Below are positions 18,311 to 26,411 of a stretch of 64,000 nt of DNA, piece by piece; position 1 is the first letter of the stretch, and each line of letters starts with the position of its first letter. Location of the stretch: positions 1,116,001 to 1,180,000 of the forward strand of contig JAHBTD010000001.1 in NCBI GenBank assembly GCA_019638775.1, read 5' to 3'. Source of the stretch: Fimbriimonadaceae bacterium (GTDB taxonomy: Bacteria; Armatimonadota; Fimbriimonadia; Fimbriimonadales; Fimbriimonadaceae). The notes under the pieces were generated by a model that made no database searches, had not been told where the DNA came from, and worked only from the letters and a program-made list of their open reading frames with translations. The position numbers were made by a program, and so were the translations under genes.

Positions 18311-18537
18311 CAACCTGTGGATTGTCGGTGGAAAGAGTGGATTCTTAAGAATGTGTCGAAAACTAGAGGTATCAAAGTTATACAGAACGTCGATATTCCA
18401 CACGTTTATCCACACACGCCAATAGGGGCAATACACTGGATTTAAGTTCAAATATGGGCCAAATCCTAGACACGGGACTCACGGTGAACCTGGTTTTCCA
18501 CATTTTAGGTTCCCGTTAACAGTAAATATAAATTCTC
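18311..18537. other. Candidate oriC: DnaA boxes and AT-rich segment upstream of recF
   Basis: A 227-nt non-coding spacer. It contains a perfect DnaA box TTATCCACA at 18406-18414. TTTTCCACA at 18494-18502 has one mismatch. Weaker matches are TGTGGATTG at 18316-18324 (minus orientation) and TATTCCACA at 18394-18402. An AT-rich run TAACAGTAAATATAAATTC (about 18517-18535) abuts recF. With recF and dciA alongside, this could be the chromosomal origin or a DnaA-regulated recF promoter. dnaA and dnaN are not in the window. The sequence alone cannot tell the two apart. Confidence 0.5.
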
Positions 18538-19683
18538 ATGCTAACAAGGAGTGATTATAAGAAGGATGGGGATATCCGACCGCCGCCACGCCTTGCGGGG
18601 CTGGAACGAATCTCCGTGTCAGGATTCCGAAACTACGCCCATCTTTCTGTCGAGCTATCGCCCGAGTTCAATATCGTTGTCGGACCCAATGCCCAAGGCA
18701 AGACGAACCTTCTTGAAGCCATCTATCTTGCCGCGACTGGACGGATTCTGCGGGGTTCCAAGGACGTTGAGGCCATCCGTGAAGGTGATGAGAAGTTTCA
18801 CGTCTCGGTCAAGCTCCTCGAGACGGGAACCGAGATTGCCGTTAGGCTGGAACGTGGTTCTCGAAAGCGAGCATCCCTGAACGGTGCCGACCTTCCCCGT
18901 GCCTCCGACATCCTTGGACGAATGCCGTGTGTTTGCATTAGTTCCGCGGACCTCCCGTTGGTTCACGGTGAACCTTCAGAAAGAAGGATGTTTCTGGACC
19001 TTGAACTGAGCCAGTTATTCCCCAGTTATCTTCGGCACCTGTCGTTGTACAAACGGGCTCTCGAACAGAGAAATGCGCTTCTCAAACTCGCCCAAGAGCG
19101 GCCTCAACCTCCCGATACCTTTGCCGTTTGGGAACAGCATCTAGCCGAACACGGGTCGAGCATTCGCCGTATCCGAAGCGATTATTTGACACAGCTTGAG
19201 CCTCATGCCTCCGCCACGCATGCCTTTCTTGGGCAGCAGGAGGTCCTCCAACTCGTTTACCGCCCCAAAGATGAAGCCCAGGACTCAGAAGCATTTGCAG
19301 TGGCTCTATCGGGCAACAGAGGGCATGAAATCGCTCGGGGCACCACAACCATCGGCCCCCACCGAGATGACTTCGAAATCCTTATCGGGGGTCGTGAGGG
19401 CAGGTTGTTTGGCAGCCAAGGGCAACAAAGGACAGCTGTCATCGCGCTCAAGCTTGGAACGCTGCTCCACACTCAAAGTGAGCTCGGATTCACACCGATT
19501 TTACTCCTCGACGACGTTCTGAGCGACCTTGATGCAGGGAGAAGATCACGCCTTGTCGAATGGGTACTGGAGCATGCTGGACAGACGGTGTTGACTTGCA
19601 CTGAAGCAGAAGCCGCAGGGGAGTCGATTCTGAGCCGAACGAGGATTTTTGATGTGGTCGACGGCACGGTAAACCCAAGATGA
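18538..19683 (+). CDS. recF: DNA replication/repair protein RecF
   Basis: A 381-residue SMC-like ATPase that loads RecA at gaps with RecO/RecR. Walker A GPNAQGKT is at 49-56 and Walker B 'ILLLDDVLSDLD' near 322-333; the family start 'SVSGFRNYAHLSVEL' is at about 27. The N-terminus is about 20 residues longer than usual; ATG 18538 follows TATAAA by 5 nt, which supports it. It overlaps the next gene by 4 bp (ATGA). The recF-dciA order is the one seen in many origin regions. Confidence 0.95.
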   Translation: MLTRSDYKKDGDIRPPPRLAGLERISVSGFRNYAHLSVELSPEFNIVVGPNAQGKTNLLEAIYLAATGRILRGSKDVEAIREGDEKFHVSVKLLETGTEIAVRLERGSRKRASLNGADLPRASDILGRMPCVCISSADLPLVHGEPSERRMFLDLELSQLFPSYLRHLSLYKRALEQRNALLKLAQERPQPPDTFAVWEQHLAEHGSSIRRIRSDYLTQLEPHASATHAFLGQQEVLQLVYRPKDEAQDSEAFAVALSGNRGHEIARGTTTIGPHRDDFEILIGGREGRLFGSQGQQRTAVIALKLGTLLHTQSELGFTPILLLDDVLSDLDAGRRSRLVEWVLEHAGQTVLTCTEAEAAGESILSRTRIFDVVDGTVNPR

Positions 19684-20114
19684 GAAGAATCAAGCACGTT
19701 TTGAACGAGAGCTTCATGCAAGAGGAGGTTGTGCGTACCGCCCGTGCCCAAACATGCCTCCGTAGGTGGGTGGAGGTTGTCGGTGAGGGGTTGGCGAAGC
19801 GCTCTTGGCCGGATCGCTATGATCGCGGAACCGTTTGGGTGGCTGTCGAAGGATCGAGTTGGGCGCAAGAATTGCGTATGTTGAAGAGCCAAATCCTGGA
19901 GAAATTGACGGCGATGTCCGGCGAGAGAGGTCTGTTCAAGGACGTGCGCTTTGGAGTTCGAAAACTGTATCAGCATGAGGCCCTCGCCCCCGAGGAAGCG
20001 CCCTCCCCACCCTCGGAGGACGACCGCGAAGGCCTGAGCATTCGAGAGATTTATGAACGCAGGGTCGCCCGTATGGAGGCAGCCCCGGAGAAGCCCCTTG
20101 AGGGACCAGATTGA
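19680..20114 (+). CDS. dciA: DUF721/DciA family protein, probable helicase loader
   Basis: A 144-residue protein of the DUF721 (DciA) family. The KH-like N-terminal domain carries 'WVEVVGEGLAKRSWPDRYDR' and 'GTVWVAVEGSSWAQELRML', the most conserved family blocks; the C-terminus is acidic and disordered. DciA is the ancestral loader of the DnaB replicative helicase in bacteria lacking DnaC/DnaI. Overlap of 4 bp with recF indicates translational coupling. The symbol is by family, not by experiment. Confidence 0.82.
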   Translation: MRRIKHVLNESFMQEEVVRTARAQTCLRRWVEVVGEGLAKRSWPDRYDRGTVWVAVEGSSWAQELRMLKSQILEKLTAMSGERGLFKDVRFGVRKLYQHEALAPEEAPSPPSEDDREGLSIREIYERRVARMEAAPEKPLEGPD

Positions 20115-21483
20115 GCATAGGCCCGCCTTCGTGGGGGCTATGGCGCTTGTCGTGGGATTGGCTACCGCTCACTGGCTGCCCGCTGCCGCCTTCCTTCTCG
20201 CAATCCTTGTCTTGTTAAAGACCCTGCAAAGACGTGCGATAGCCGTCACGTTCTTTGCTCTAGGCGTTTTCTTGTGGCCGGGATTGCCAAGCCCATCTTC
20301 TGAGGCCAAGAGGGAGGTTGACGAAATCTTTACGGTAACGTCTATGCCACGCGCCATAAAAGATGGACTTATTGCCGAAATCATTAATGATACGGGACAG
20401 TATCGTATCGTATTAAAACAAGGCAAAATCTCCCTTGGTGACAATATTCGTGTCAAGGGTGTGATGAAAGGCGTCTCTGAGGTCCAGGAGCCTTATTTCC
20501 GCGCAAAGGGCTTGCAGGGTTCTATAACAGTAAACGAAGCAAAAGATATACAAATCGTTCATGAAGGGCCGCTCATCTTTCGTCTTGGACTTGCATGGCG
20601 AGAGTCGTTCTTAAGATTTTCGGAACAGTCATTACCGGCAGGAGTGTCCGATATGGCTGATGCCCTTTGCTTCAATGTTGACGGTGAGCTGCCCGAGGAA
20701 TTCCGCGACAACCTCCAACGCACAGGCACGATCCACATCATCTCCGCATCAGGACTTCATGTCTTTCTTTTCTCGCTCGCTGTTCAGTTTCTGCTCGCCT
20801 TCTTGCCCATGCCGCGCTGGATGCAGTTCATCCTTCTCATCCTTGTGCTGCTTCTTTATTCCGCAGCCGCTGGATTTCGTCCTCCCGTCGTGCGTGCGGC
20901 GTTTATGGGAATTGCTTACATGGGCTCCGAGTTTTGCAAACGAGTCCCCGATGCCCTCTCCTCACTGAGTTTGGCCGCGATCATATATCTCCTTTGGAAA
21001 CCGCTGACGCTGCTCGACATCGGTTTTCAGCTCTCCTTTGTCGCCGTCTTCGCGCTTGCCTACTTCCGACTCCATGAGAAATCTACAATCGAGGGCTTAA
21101 CCGGCATCTTTAAGGTTCGAATCGGTCATTTGGCTTGGCAGAGCCTGGTGGCGACAGGTGCCACCGCGCCCCTTGTTGCCTATCATTTCGGGTTGGTTTC
21201 AGTGATCGCCGTGCTTGCCAACCTCCTCATCGCCGCCGCTATCTTGCCGATCATGGTGGGATCGGTGGTTGGGTGGTTGTTCTCTTTCCTGCTTCCAGCG
21301 GTCAGCGCCGGGATTCTTGCCATCTTTGTCACTCCTTTTGTCGGCTGGATCTCATGGGTGGTGAACGGATTAGGTTCGCTGAGTTTTGCCGCGATGGAGA
21401 TTCCTGCGTTCAATGCCCTGTGGCTTGTGCCGATTTACGCAGCGCTCATTGCGCTTTGGAGGCCGCGTGTTCGCCAAGCTTAG
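20053..21483 (+). CDS. ComEC N-terminal portion (OB and competence membrane domain)
   Basis: A 476-residue multi-pass membrane protein. After two N-terminal helices comes a DUF4131 OB-like region (about 85-165), then the ComEC/Rec2 competence domain with the hallmark 'ISASGLHV' and eight or so membrane helices. It forms the channel importing single-stranded DNA. The ComEC C-terminal beta-lactamase domain is missing here and encoded by the next gene. Start: ATG 20053 overlaps dciA by 62 nt. An ATT at 20110 with GAGGGA 4 nt upstream, overlapping the dciA stop as ATTGA, would give the family-like N-terminus 'EHRPAFVG'. ATG 20140 is a third option. Confidence 0.85.
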   Translation: MNAGSPVWRQPRRSPLRDQIEHRPAFVGAMALVVGLATAHWLPAAAFLLAILVLLKTLQRRAIAVTFFALGVFLWPGLPSPSSEAKREVDEIFTVTSMPRAIKDGLIAEIINDTGQYRIVLKQGKISLGDNIRVKGVMKGVSEVQEPYFRAKGLQGSITVNEAKDIQIVHEGPLIFRLGLAWRESFLRFSEQSLPAGVSDMADALCFNVDGELPEEFRDNLQRTGTIHIISASGLHVFLFSLAVQFLLAFLPMPRWMQFILLILVLLLYSAAAGFRPPVVRAAFMGIAYMGSEFCKRVPDALSSLSLAAIIYLLWKPLTLLDIGFQLSFVAVFALAYFRLHEKSTIEGLTGIFKVRIGHLAWQSLVATGATAPLVAYHFGLVSVIAVLANLLIAAAILPIMVGSVVGWLFSFLLPAVSAGILAIFVTPFVGWISWVVNGLGSLSFAAMEIPAFNALWLVPIYAALIALWRPRVRQA

Positions 21484-22315
21484 ATTCGCCGCGATCCTAC
21501 TGGTTGCGGTCATTGCCGGGTTTTGGCTTGGCTGGCGCCCCTCATCTCCGAAGCCCACTCGCCTGATCTTCTTCTCCGTGGGGCAAGGGGATTGCGCACT
21601 GTTTCAGCACGATGGATTGAATATTCTGATCGACGCTGGCCCTGCCAATGAGTATTCAGATGCTGGAAGGACGTTGCTGTATCCGCAGTTGCGGGACCTT
21701 GGAGTCAATCGAATTGACCTCGTTCTCCTTTCACACCCCGACAACGACCATATCGGCGGCCTTGTGAGCCTCTCAAAGCGGATTGAGGTTCGTGTCGTGG
21801 CAGTTCCCAGGCACTTTAAGGAGCACAAGACGCTGCAAGATGTGTTGTCTCGAAGTCGAATCTCCGACCGAAACATCTTATGGATAGCACGCTCAATGCA
21901 GATGCAATCGGGAGAGTGGCAACTTCGGTTTGTCTCGCCTTCGTTTGATCAAGGCGACAACGATAATCAAGGCTCAATGTTCGTCTGGCTTGGCAATGGA
22001 AAGTCGTCGGCAGTCTTCAGTGGTGACGCTGATATGTTCACGGAGGCGACGATGCTGAAGAGGGGAAATTGGAAAGCCCAGGTGATGAAAGGCGGCCATC
22101 ACGGAAGCAAGTTCTCAACCGGCCCAGAATGGCTCAAAGCAGTTCAGCCAAGGTATGTAATCTTCACATGCGGGCGGAACAATAGCTACGGTCACCCTTC
22201 GGCGGAGGCGGTTACTCGAGCAGAAAAGGCCGGGGCAAAGGTTTTGCGCACGGATCGGGATGGGACGATTACTTTTGAGGCCGGAGAAAGAGGGTTTGAG
22301 ATCGTGGGGCGGTGA
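21467..22315 (+). CDS. ComEC C-terminal metallo-beta-lactamase domain as separate protein
   Basis: A 282-residue protein. Residues 5-22 form one membrane helix (AAILLVAVIAGFWLGW); the rest is the ComEC-type MBL fold with 'SVGQGDCALFQH', the HxDxDH motif as 'LSHPDNDHIGG', 'FSGDAD' and 'VMKGGHHGSKFS'. In ComEC this domain is thought to degrade the non-transported DNA strand. GTG 21467 is chosen: GGAGG ends 4 nt before it, and it overlaps the upstream gene by 17 nt. Its own anchor helix argues against a frameshift artefact. Confidence 0.82.
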   Translation: MFAKLRFAAILLVAVIAGFWLGWRPSSPKPTRLIFFSVGQGDCALFQHDGLNILIDAGPANEYSDAGRTLLYPQLRDLGVNRIDLVLLSHPDNDHIGGLVSLSKRIEVRVVAVPRHFKEHKTLQDVLSRSRISDRNILWIARSMQMQSGEWQLRFVSPSFDQGDNDNQGSMFVWLGNGKSSAVFSGDADMFTEATMLKRGNWKAQVMKGGHHGSKFSTGPEWLKAVQPRYVIFTCGRNNSYGHPSAEAVTRAEKAGAKVLRTDRDGTITFEAGERGFEIVGR

Positions 22316-22327
22316 TTTGATAGGGTT

Positions 22328-22363
22328 CCCCTCCTCGTCAATGTCGAAGGATTGGTAAAGGTG
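22328..22363. repeat. Degenerate family A repeat
   Basis: CCCCTCCTCGTCAATGTCGAAGG matches the left arm and centre of the 25236-25289 copy; the right arm is eroded (ATTGGTAAAGGTGG). Confidence 0.5.
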
Positions 22364-22374
22364 GGCAGAAGATT

Positions 22375-22436
22375 CCCTTCCCCCTGCATTTAGGGGGAAG
22401 CGACCTGTGAGCAAAGCAAACAGAGGGATGGGGGTC
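22375..22436. repeat. Family B G-rich repeat, copy 2
   Basis: CCCTTCCCCCTGCATTTAG, GGGGAAG, then CTGTGAGCAAAGCAAACAG and GGGATGGGGGT. Same order as 991-1037. It directly follows the family A remnant. Further downstream TTCGCTACGCTCAG (near 22490) is a third fragment of the same core in reverse orientation. Confidence 0.5.
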
Positions 22437-22516
22437 GCGACTGTTCGATCGCTAATCAAGGTTGACGCAAGCCTTTCGCTCGCCCTATCTTCGCTACGCT
22501 CAGACAACGGAGGGTT

Positions 22517-25120
22517 TTATCCTCCAAACAGCTTTCGTCGTTCTCCGATCTTCTCCAACTTCCCCTTCAATTCTTCCGCCAGTGCCCGATCCCGCTCCAC
22601 AACCTCCGGCTTCGCGCGGCTCACAAAGTCCGCATTGTTCAGCCGTTGCAAGAGCTTCTCAAGGTCTCCGTTCACCTTCTCATGCTCCTTATCCAGCCGC
22701 TCAATCTCCTTCGCGGGGTCTACCAAGTCGTCAATCGGCAGGTGCAAGTCAACGCCCTCGACCGTTGTCGACATAAACTTCCCATCTGTCGGTTTGCCCT
22801 GGGTCAAGATCGCTACCCACGACTGCGTCTGAACGATGTAAGCCCCACTTCCCAGATCGCCCTCAAAATATGCCTCCTCGATTATCTTCATCGGAGTGAG
22901 GCCGACCTCCGCGCGCAACGCCCGGAAAGCCCGTGTGATCTCAAACGCACGTTCAATTTGCGCCTCTACAGCAGGCTGATGGAACTCGGCGGGCACTGTC
23001 GGCCAGGCTTCTTCCATCAGGAATCGCATCTTGCCTTCAACAGGCAGGTGCTGATAGAGCTCCTCGCTGATGTGGGGCATGAGCGGGTGCAGCAGCTTGA
23101 AGAACGTGCTCAAAGCCGTGATAAGAACCCACCGCGGCGCTGCATCCCCAGCCGCAAGGCGAGCCTTCGAGACTTCGATATACCAGTCGGCCAACTCTGA
23201 CCAGAAGAACTTATACAGCGCAGAGCAAGCTTCCTGAACGTTGTATGTCTCGTAAGCATCCTTGCAGATCTTCTCCGTAGCGTATAGCCGGCTGAGCAGC
23301 CACTGATCCGTAGCTTCAAACTTTTCCGGCTTGGTGGGCGTTTCTGGAACGTTCATCAGAACGAACCGCGTCGCATTCCAAATCTTATTGCAGAAGTTTC
23401 GTGCGTCTTCGGTCCGGCGTTCGCTGTAGCGAATCTCCTGGTTGTGCCCGGTCTGGCTGAAAAGAGTCCAGCGCAGCGCGTCAGCGCCGAGCTTCTCGAT
23501 GATGTCCATCGGGTCCACGCCCGTACCGAGTGACTTACTCATCCGCTTGCCGTCTTCAGTGAGGATCGTGGCGTAGATGAACACATCCTTGAACGGCTCC
23601 TTGCCCATGAAATCCTCGCCCATCATGATCATGCGGGCGACCCACAGATAGATAATGTCGCGGGCCGTGATCAGCACATCTCCAGGGTAAAACCGCTTCA
23701 AATCGGCGGTTTCTTCGGGCCAGCCGAGTGTGGCAAAGGGCCACAGGCCGGAGCTGAACCAGGTATCCAAAACGTCATCGTCCTGCTTGACGATCTTCTG
23801 TCCCGACTTCGTCTCGGCTTCTTCCCATGAATGCGCGGCAACGGCTTCCCCGCTCTCTGTGTAATACACAGGAATCCGGTGGCCCCACCAGAGCTGACGG
23901 CTGATGCACCAGTCGCGAATGTTCTCCATCCAGTCCAGATAAACTTTCTCGTAGCGGTTCGGTACGAACCGTGTTCGCCCGCTCTTTACAGCCTCGATTG
24001 CCGATTCGGCAAGCTTGGTTTGGCTGACAAACCACTGCTCAGAAAGGAGTGGCTCGATAATGTCCTTGCTGCGGTCGGAGATCTGGATCGCCATCTCGTG
24101 GTCTTCAATCTTGACCAGGAATCCCTGCTCTTCAAGCTCGGCAACGATGCGCTTACGAGCCTCCTGTCGATCCAGACCGGCATATTGCGCTCCGTTCTCG
24201 TTGACCTTGCCACGCTCGTCCAGTACCACAGGCATGTCCAAGTTATGCCGGACGCCCACTTCATAGTCATTGGGATCGTGGGCGGGGGTGATCTTTACCG
24301 CGCCAGTTCCGAACTCAGGATCGGGGTAAGTGTCGGCGATGAGCGGGATCTCGCGGTTGATAAGAGGCAGCCGCAGGGTCTTCCCGACCATGCCATGATA
24401 ACGCTTGTCGTCGGGATGCACAGCAACCGCGACGTCGGCGAGCATCGTTTCTGGGCGTGTGGTGGCGATCACCACTTCGCCCGAGCCGTCGGTGAACGGG
24501 TAGCGAATGTGATACAGCTTGCCTTTAATGATCTGGCGCTCAATCTCGATGTCGGAGACGCTGGTTTGCAGGCTCGGGTCCCAGTTCACAACCCTCTTGC
24601 CCTTGTAAATCAATCCGCGCTCGAACCAGTCAATGAATACTTTCAATACGGCTTCAACGTAGCGCTCGTCAAGGGTGAAGCGGGATCGAGGCCAATCGAA
24701 GGCGCAGCCGAGCCGCCGAAACTGCTTGATGATGGTGTGGCCGCTTTCTTGCCGCCATTCCCAAACACGCTCAATGAAAGCCTCGCGCCCGATCTTCGCC
24801 GCGCTGGCGCCCTCTTTGCGAAGCATCTTGTCGACCACCGACTGCGTGGCGATTCCAGCATGGTCCTGGCCAGGCAGAATCAGGACGCTCTTGCCGATCT
24901 GTCGATGATAGCGGCCTAAGAGGTCGTGCAGGGAGTAGCAAAGCGCGTGGCCCATATGAAGGGAGCCGGTGATGTTGGGAGGGGGGATGGTGATGCAGTA
25001 GACGGGTTTGTCGGGGTCTTCATCAGGCTGGAATAGCCCCGCCTTCTCCCACTCGGCGTACCACTTCTGTTCCACTGCGGACGCATCGTAACGCGTCGAA
25101 AGCTCGTTATCGTTTGCCAT
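22517..25120 (-). CDS. valS: Valyl-tRNA synthetase
   Basis: An 867-residue class I synthetase charging tRNA-Val. The HIGH motif appears as HMGH (55-58) in 'PPPNITGSLHMGHAL', and KMSKS as RMSKS near residue 526 ('GKRMSKSLGTG'). The editing domain includes 'TTRPETMLADVAVAVHP'. The C-terminal coiled coil ('DPAKEIERLDKEHEKVNGDL') is characteristic of ValS. SD-like GGAAAGGTG lies 5-8 nt before the ATG. No T-box is visible upstream. Confidence 0.97.
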   Translation of the reverse strand: MANDNELSTRYDASAVEQKWYAEWEKAGLFQPDEDPDKPVYCITIPPPNITGSLHMGHALCYSLHDLLGRYHRQIGKSVLILPGQDHAGIATQSVVDKMLRKEGASAAKIGREAFIERVWEWRQESGHTIIKQFRRLGCAFDWPRSRFTLDERYVEAVLKVFIDWFERGLIYKGKRVVNWDPSLQTSVSDIEIERQIIKGKLYHIRYPFTDGSGEVVIATTRPETMLADVAVAVHPDDKRYHGMVGKTLRLPLINREIPLIADTYPDPEFGTGAVKITPAHDPNDYEVGVRHNLDMPVVLDERGKVNENGAQYAGLDRQEARKRIVAELEEQGFLVKIEDHEMAIQISDRSKDIIEPLLSEQWFVSQTKLAESAIEAVKSGRTRFVPNRYEKVYLDWMENIRDWCISRQLWWGHRIPVYYTESGEAVAAHSWEEAETKSGQKIVKQDDDVLDTWFSSGLWPFATLGWPEETADLKRFYPGDVLITARDIIYLWVARMIMMGEDFMGKEPFKDVFIYATILTEDGKRMSKSLGTGVDPMDIIEKLGADALRWTLFSQTGHNQEIRYSERRTEDARNFCNKIWNATRFVLMNVPETPTKPEKFEATDQWLLSRLYATEKICKDAYETYNVQEACSALYKFFWSELADWYIEVSKARLAAGDAAPRWVLITALSTFFKLLHPLMPHISEELYQHLPVEGKMRFLMEEAWPTVPAEFHQPAVEAQIERAFEITRAFRALRAEVGLTPMKIIEEAYFEGDLGSGAYIVQTQSWVAILTQGKPTDGKFMSTTVEGVDLHLPIDDLVDPAKEIERLDKEHEKVNGDLEKLLQRLNNADFVSRAKPEVVERDRALAEELKGKLEKIGERRKLFGG

Positions 25121-25212
25121 ATTGTCACCTTTCCTGTCATGAAAGACTTAGGCTTCATTATAGCGGAAGAGGCTCAAATAGGCCGCGCTGGAGGGCCCTG
25201 GCAGGTTAATCG

Positions 25213-25228
25213 GGTTTCATGTGAAACA
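25213..25228. promoter_or_regulatory. parS-like palindrome 1
   Basis: GGTTTCATGTGAAACA differs at 2 of 16 positions from the ParB-binding consensus TGTTTCACGTGAAACA. It lies in the valS upstream spacer, about 7 kb from the DnaA-box cluster. Confidence 0.5.
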
Positions 25229-25235
25229 TTCCAGC

Positions 25236-25289
25236 TCCCCCTCCTCGTCAATGTCGAAGACTTGATGAGGAGGGGGTTAGGGGGTGGAG
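25236..25289. repeat. Palindromic repeat, family A, best copy
   Basis: CCCCCTCCTCGTCAA, centre TGTCGAAGAC, TTGATGAGGAGGGGG, then a TTAGGGGGTGGAG tail. The 14-bp arms are nearly perfect. It lies between the two parS-like sites. Confidence 0.65.
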
Positions 25290-25365
25290 ACAGCTCTTTT
25301 CTCCCGCCCCTTAATCCCCTCCCTCATGAGTCTTTCGGAGTTCACGCGGGAGGAAAAATCAACAA

Positions 25366-25381
25366 TGTTTCACAAGAAACA
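25366..25381. promoter_or_regulatory. parS-like palindrome 2
   Basis: TGTTTCACAAGAAACA, again 2 of 16 mismatches to the parS consensus and centred 153 bp from the first site. It ends just beyond the stop codon of the ABC ATPase gene. Confidence 0.5.
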
Positions 25382-25384
25382 TCT

Positions 25385-26362
25385 TCACCGCTTCTGACTA
25401 AACAGCTCCCGAATCACATCCTCAATATCCACTTCCTGAATCGCTATATCCGCAACCGGAAGTGTTTGCAAAGCTTGAGCCGTGACCGTGGCCATCTTAT
25501 CGGGCGGAATCTCAAGTAAAGCCGACGTTTCGTCCGACTCCACAACACACCCAAGCGCATTCAGAGCATCGGAAGATACGGCCGACCCGAACGTCAGTCG
25601 CAACTTTCGTGTGTTAGAAAACTGCTTGGTAAGTCCATCCAGCGTGCCCTCAAAGACCAGTTCACCATGGTCAATGACGATTACCCGCTTACAAAGCTCC
25701 TCCACATCCTGCATATAGTGGCTTGTAAGCAAGACCGTGCTGCCATCCTGCTTGTGCAACTCCTTAAGGAATTCCCGAATGCGCTTTTGACTGACGACAT
25801 CCAGTCCCAGAGTCGGTTCGTCAAGGAAAACGACCCTCGGTGCATGGAGAAGAGCGGCCACCAACTCACACTTCATCCGCTCGCCCAGACTCAGTTTTCG
25901 AACCTGTGTATTCACCTTGCCGGATATCTGCAGCTCCTCAATCAGCCGGTCTACTCGGCGTTTGAAGTCGGCATCGCTAACCTCATAGAGCTCCTTTAGC
26001 ACCACAAAGCTGTCCCAGGCGGGCAGGTCCCACCACAGCTGCTGCTTGTTGCCCATCACAATTGCAATCTGCTTGAGCATTTCGGGCTTGCGGTCAAAAG
26101 GAGTGAAGCCGAACACCTCCGCCTTGCCAGAAGTGGGATAGAGGATCCCGGAAAGCATCTTTAGCGTTGTTGTTTTGCCTGCCCCGTTCGGTCCGAGGAA
26201 CCCAACCATCTCGCCTTGCTCGATCTCAAAGGAGACGTCAACAACCGCCTTAACCTCAGTCTTTTCACGGGTAAAAAGGCTCTTGATCGCCCCGCCCACA
26301 CCGGGCAGCTTTTTGTGCGAGACGTAGGTCTTGCACAAGTCTTGAACGACGATCGCAGGCAT
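25385..26362 (-). CDS. ABC-2 type transporter ATP-binding protein
   Basis: A 325-residue ATPase of the DRA/NatA export class (often drug, sodium or polysaccharide export). Walker A GPNGAGKTTT lies near residue 57. The signature is LSLGE rather than LSGGQ, followed by 'VVFLDEPTLGLDVVSQK' (Walker B) and an H-loop 'TSHYM'. The C-terminal 80 residues form the regulatory domain usual in this class. No permease gene adjoins it: the neighbours are cdsA and valS, so the membrane partner must lie elsewhere. A TAAGCT box is 6 nt before the ATG. Confidence 0.88.
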   Translation of the reverse strand: MPAIVVQDLCKTYVSHKKLPGVGGAIKSLFTREKTEVKAVVDVSFEIEQGEMVGFLGPNGAGKTTTLKMLSGILYPTSGKAEVFGFTPFDRKPEMLKQIAIVMGNKQQLWWDLPAWDSFVVLKELYEVSDADFKRRVDRLIEELQISGKVNTQVRKLSLGERMKCELVAALLHAPRVVFLDEPTLGLDVVSQKRIREFLKELHKQDGSTVLLTSHYMQDVEELCKRVIVIDHGELVFEGTLDGLTKQFSNTRKLRLTFGSAVSSDALNALGCVVESDETSALLEIPPDKMATVTAQALQTLPVADIAIQEVDIEDVIRELFSQKR

Positions 26363-26368
26363 ACAGGG

Positions 26369-26374
26369 AGCTTA
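26369..26374 (-). promoter_or_regulatory. -10 box abutting ABC ATPase start
   Basis: TAAGCT on the minus strand, 6 nt (CCCTGT) before ATG 26362; leaderless start inferred. Confidence 0.45.
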
Positions 26375-26411
26375 CCAGAGCTAATTTGAACTGGTAGTGA
26401 GGTGAACCTCG

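Noticed and set aside
21440-21500. ComEC split as a sequencing frameshift
   Set aside because: The downstream gene has its own SD, GTG start and membrane helix, so a real split is more likely, though resequencing would settle it.
23831-24919. 362-residue open frame opposite valS
   Set aside because: Exactly antisense to conserved valS codons with no domain similarity; a shadow frame.
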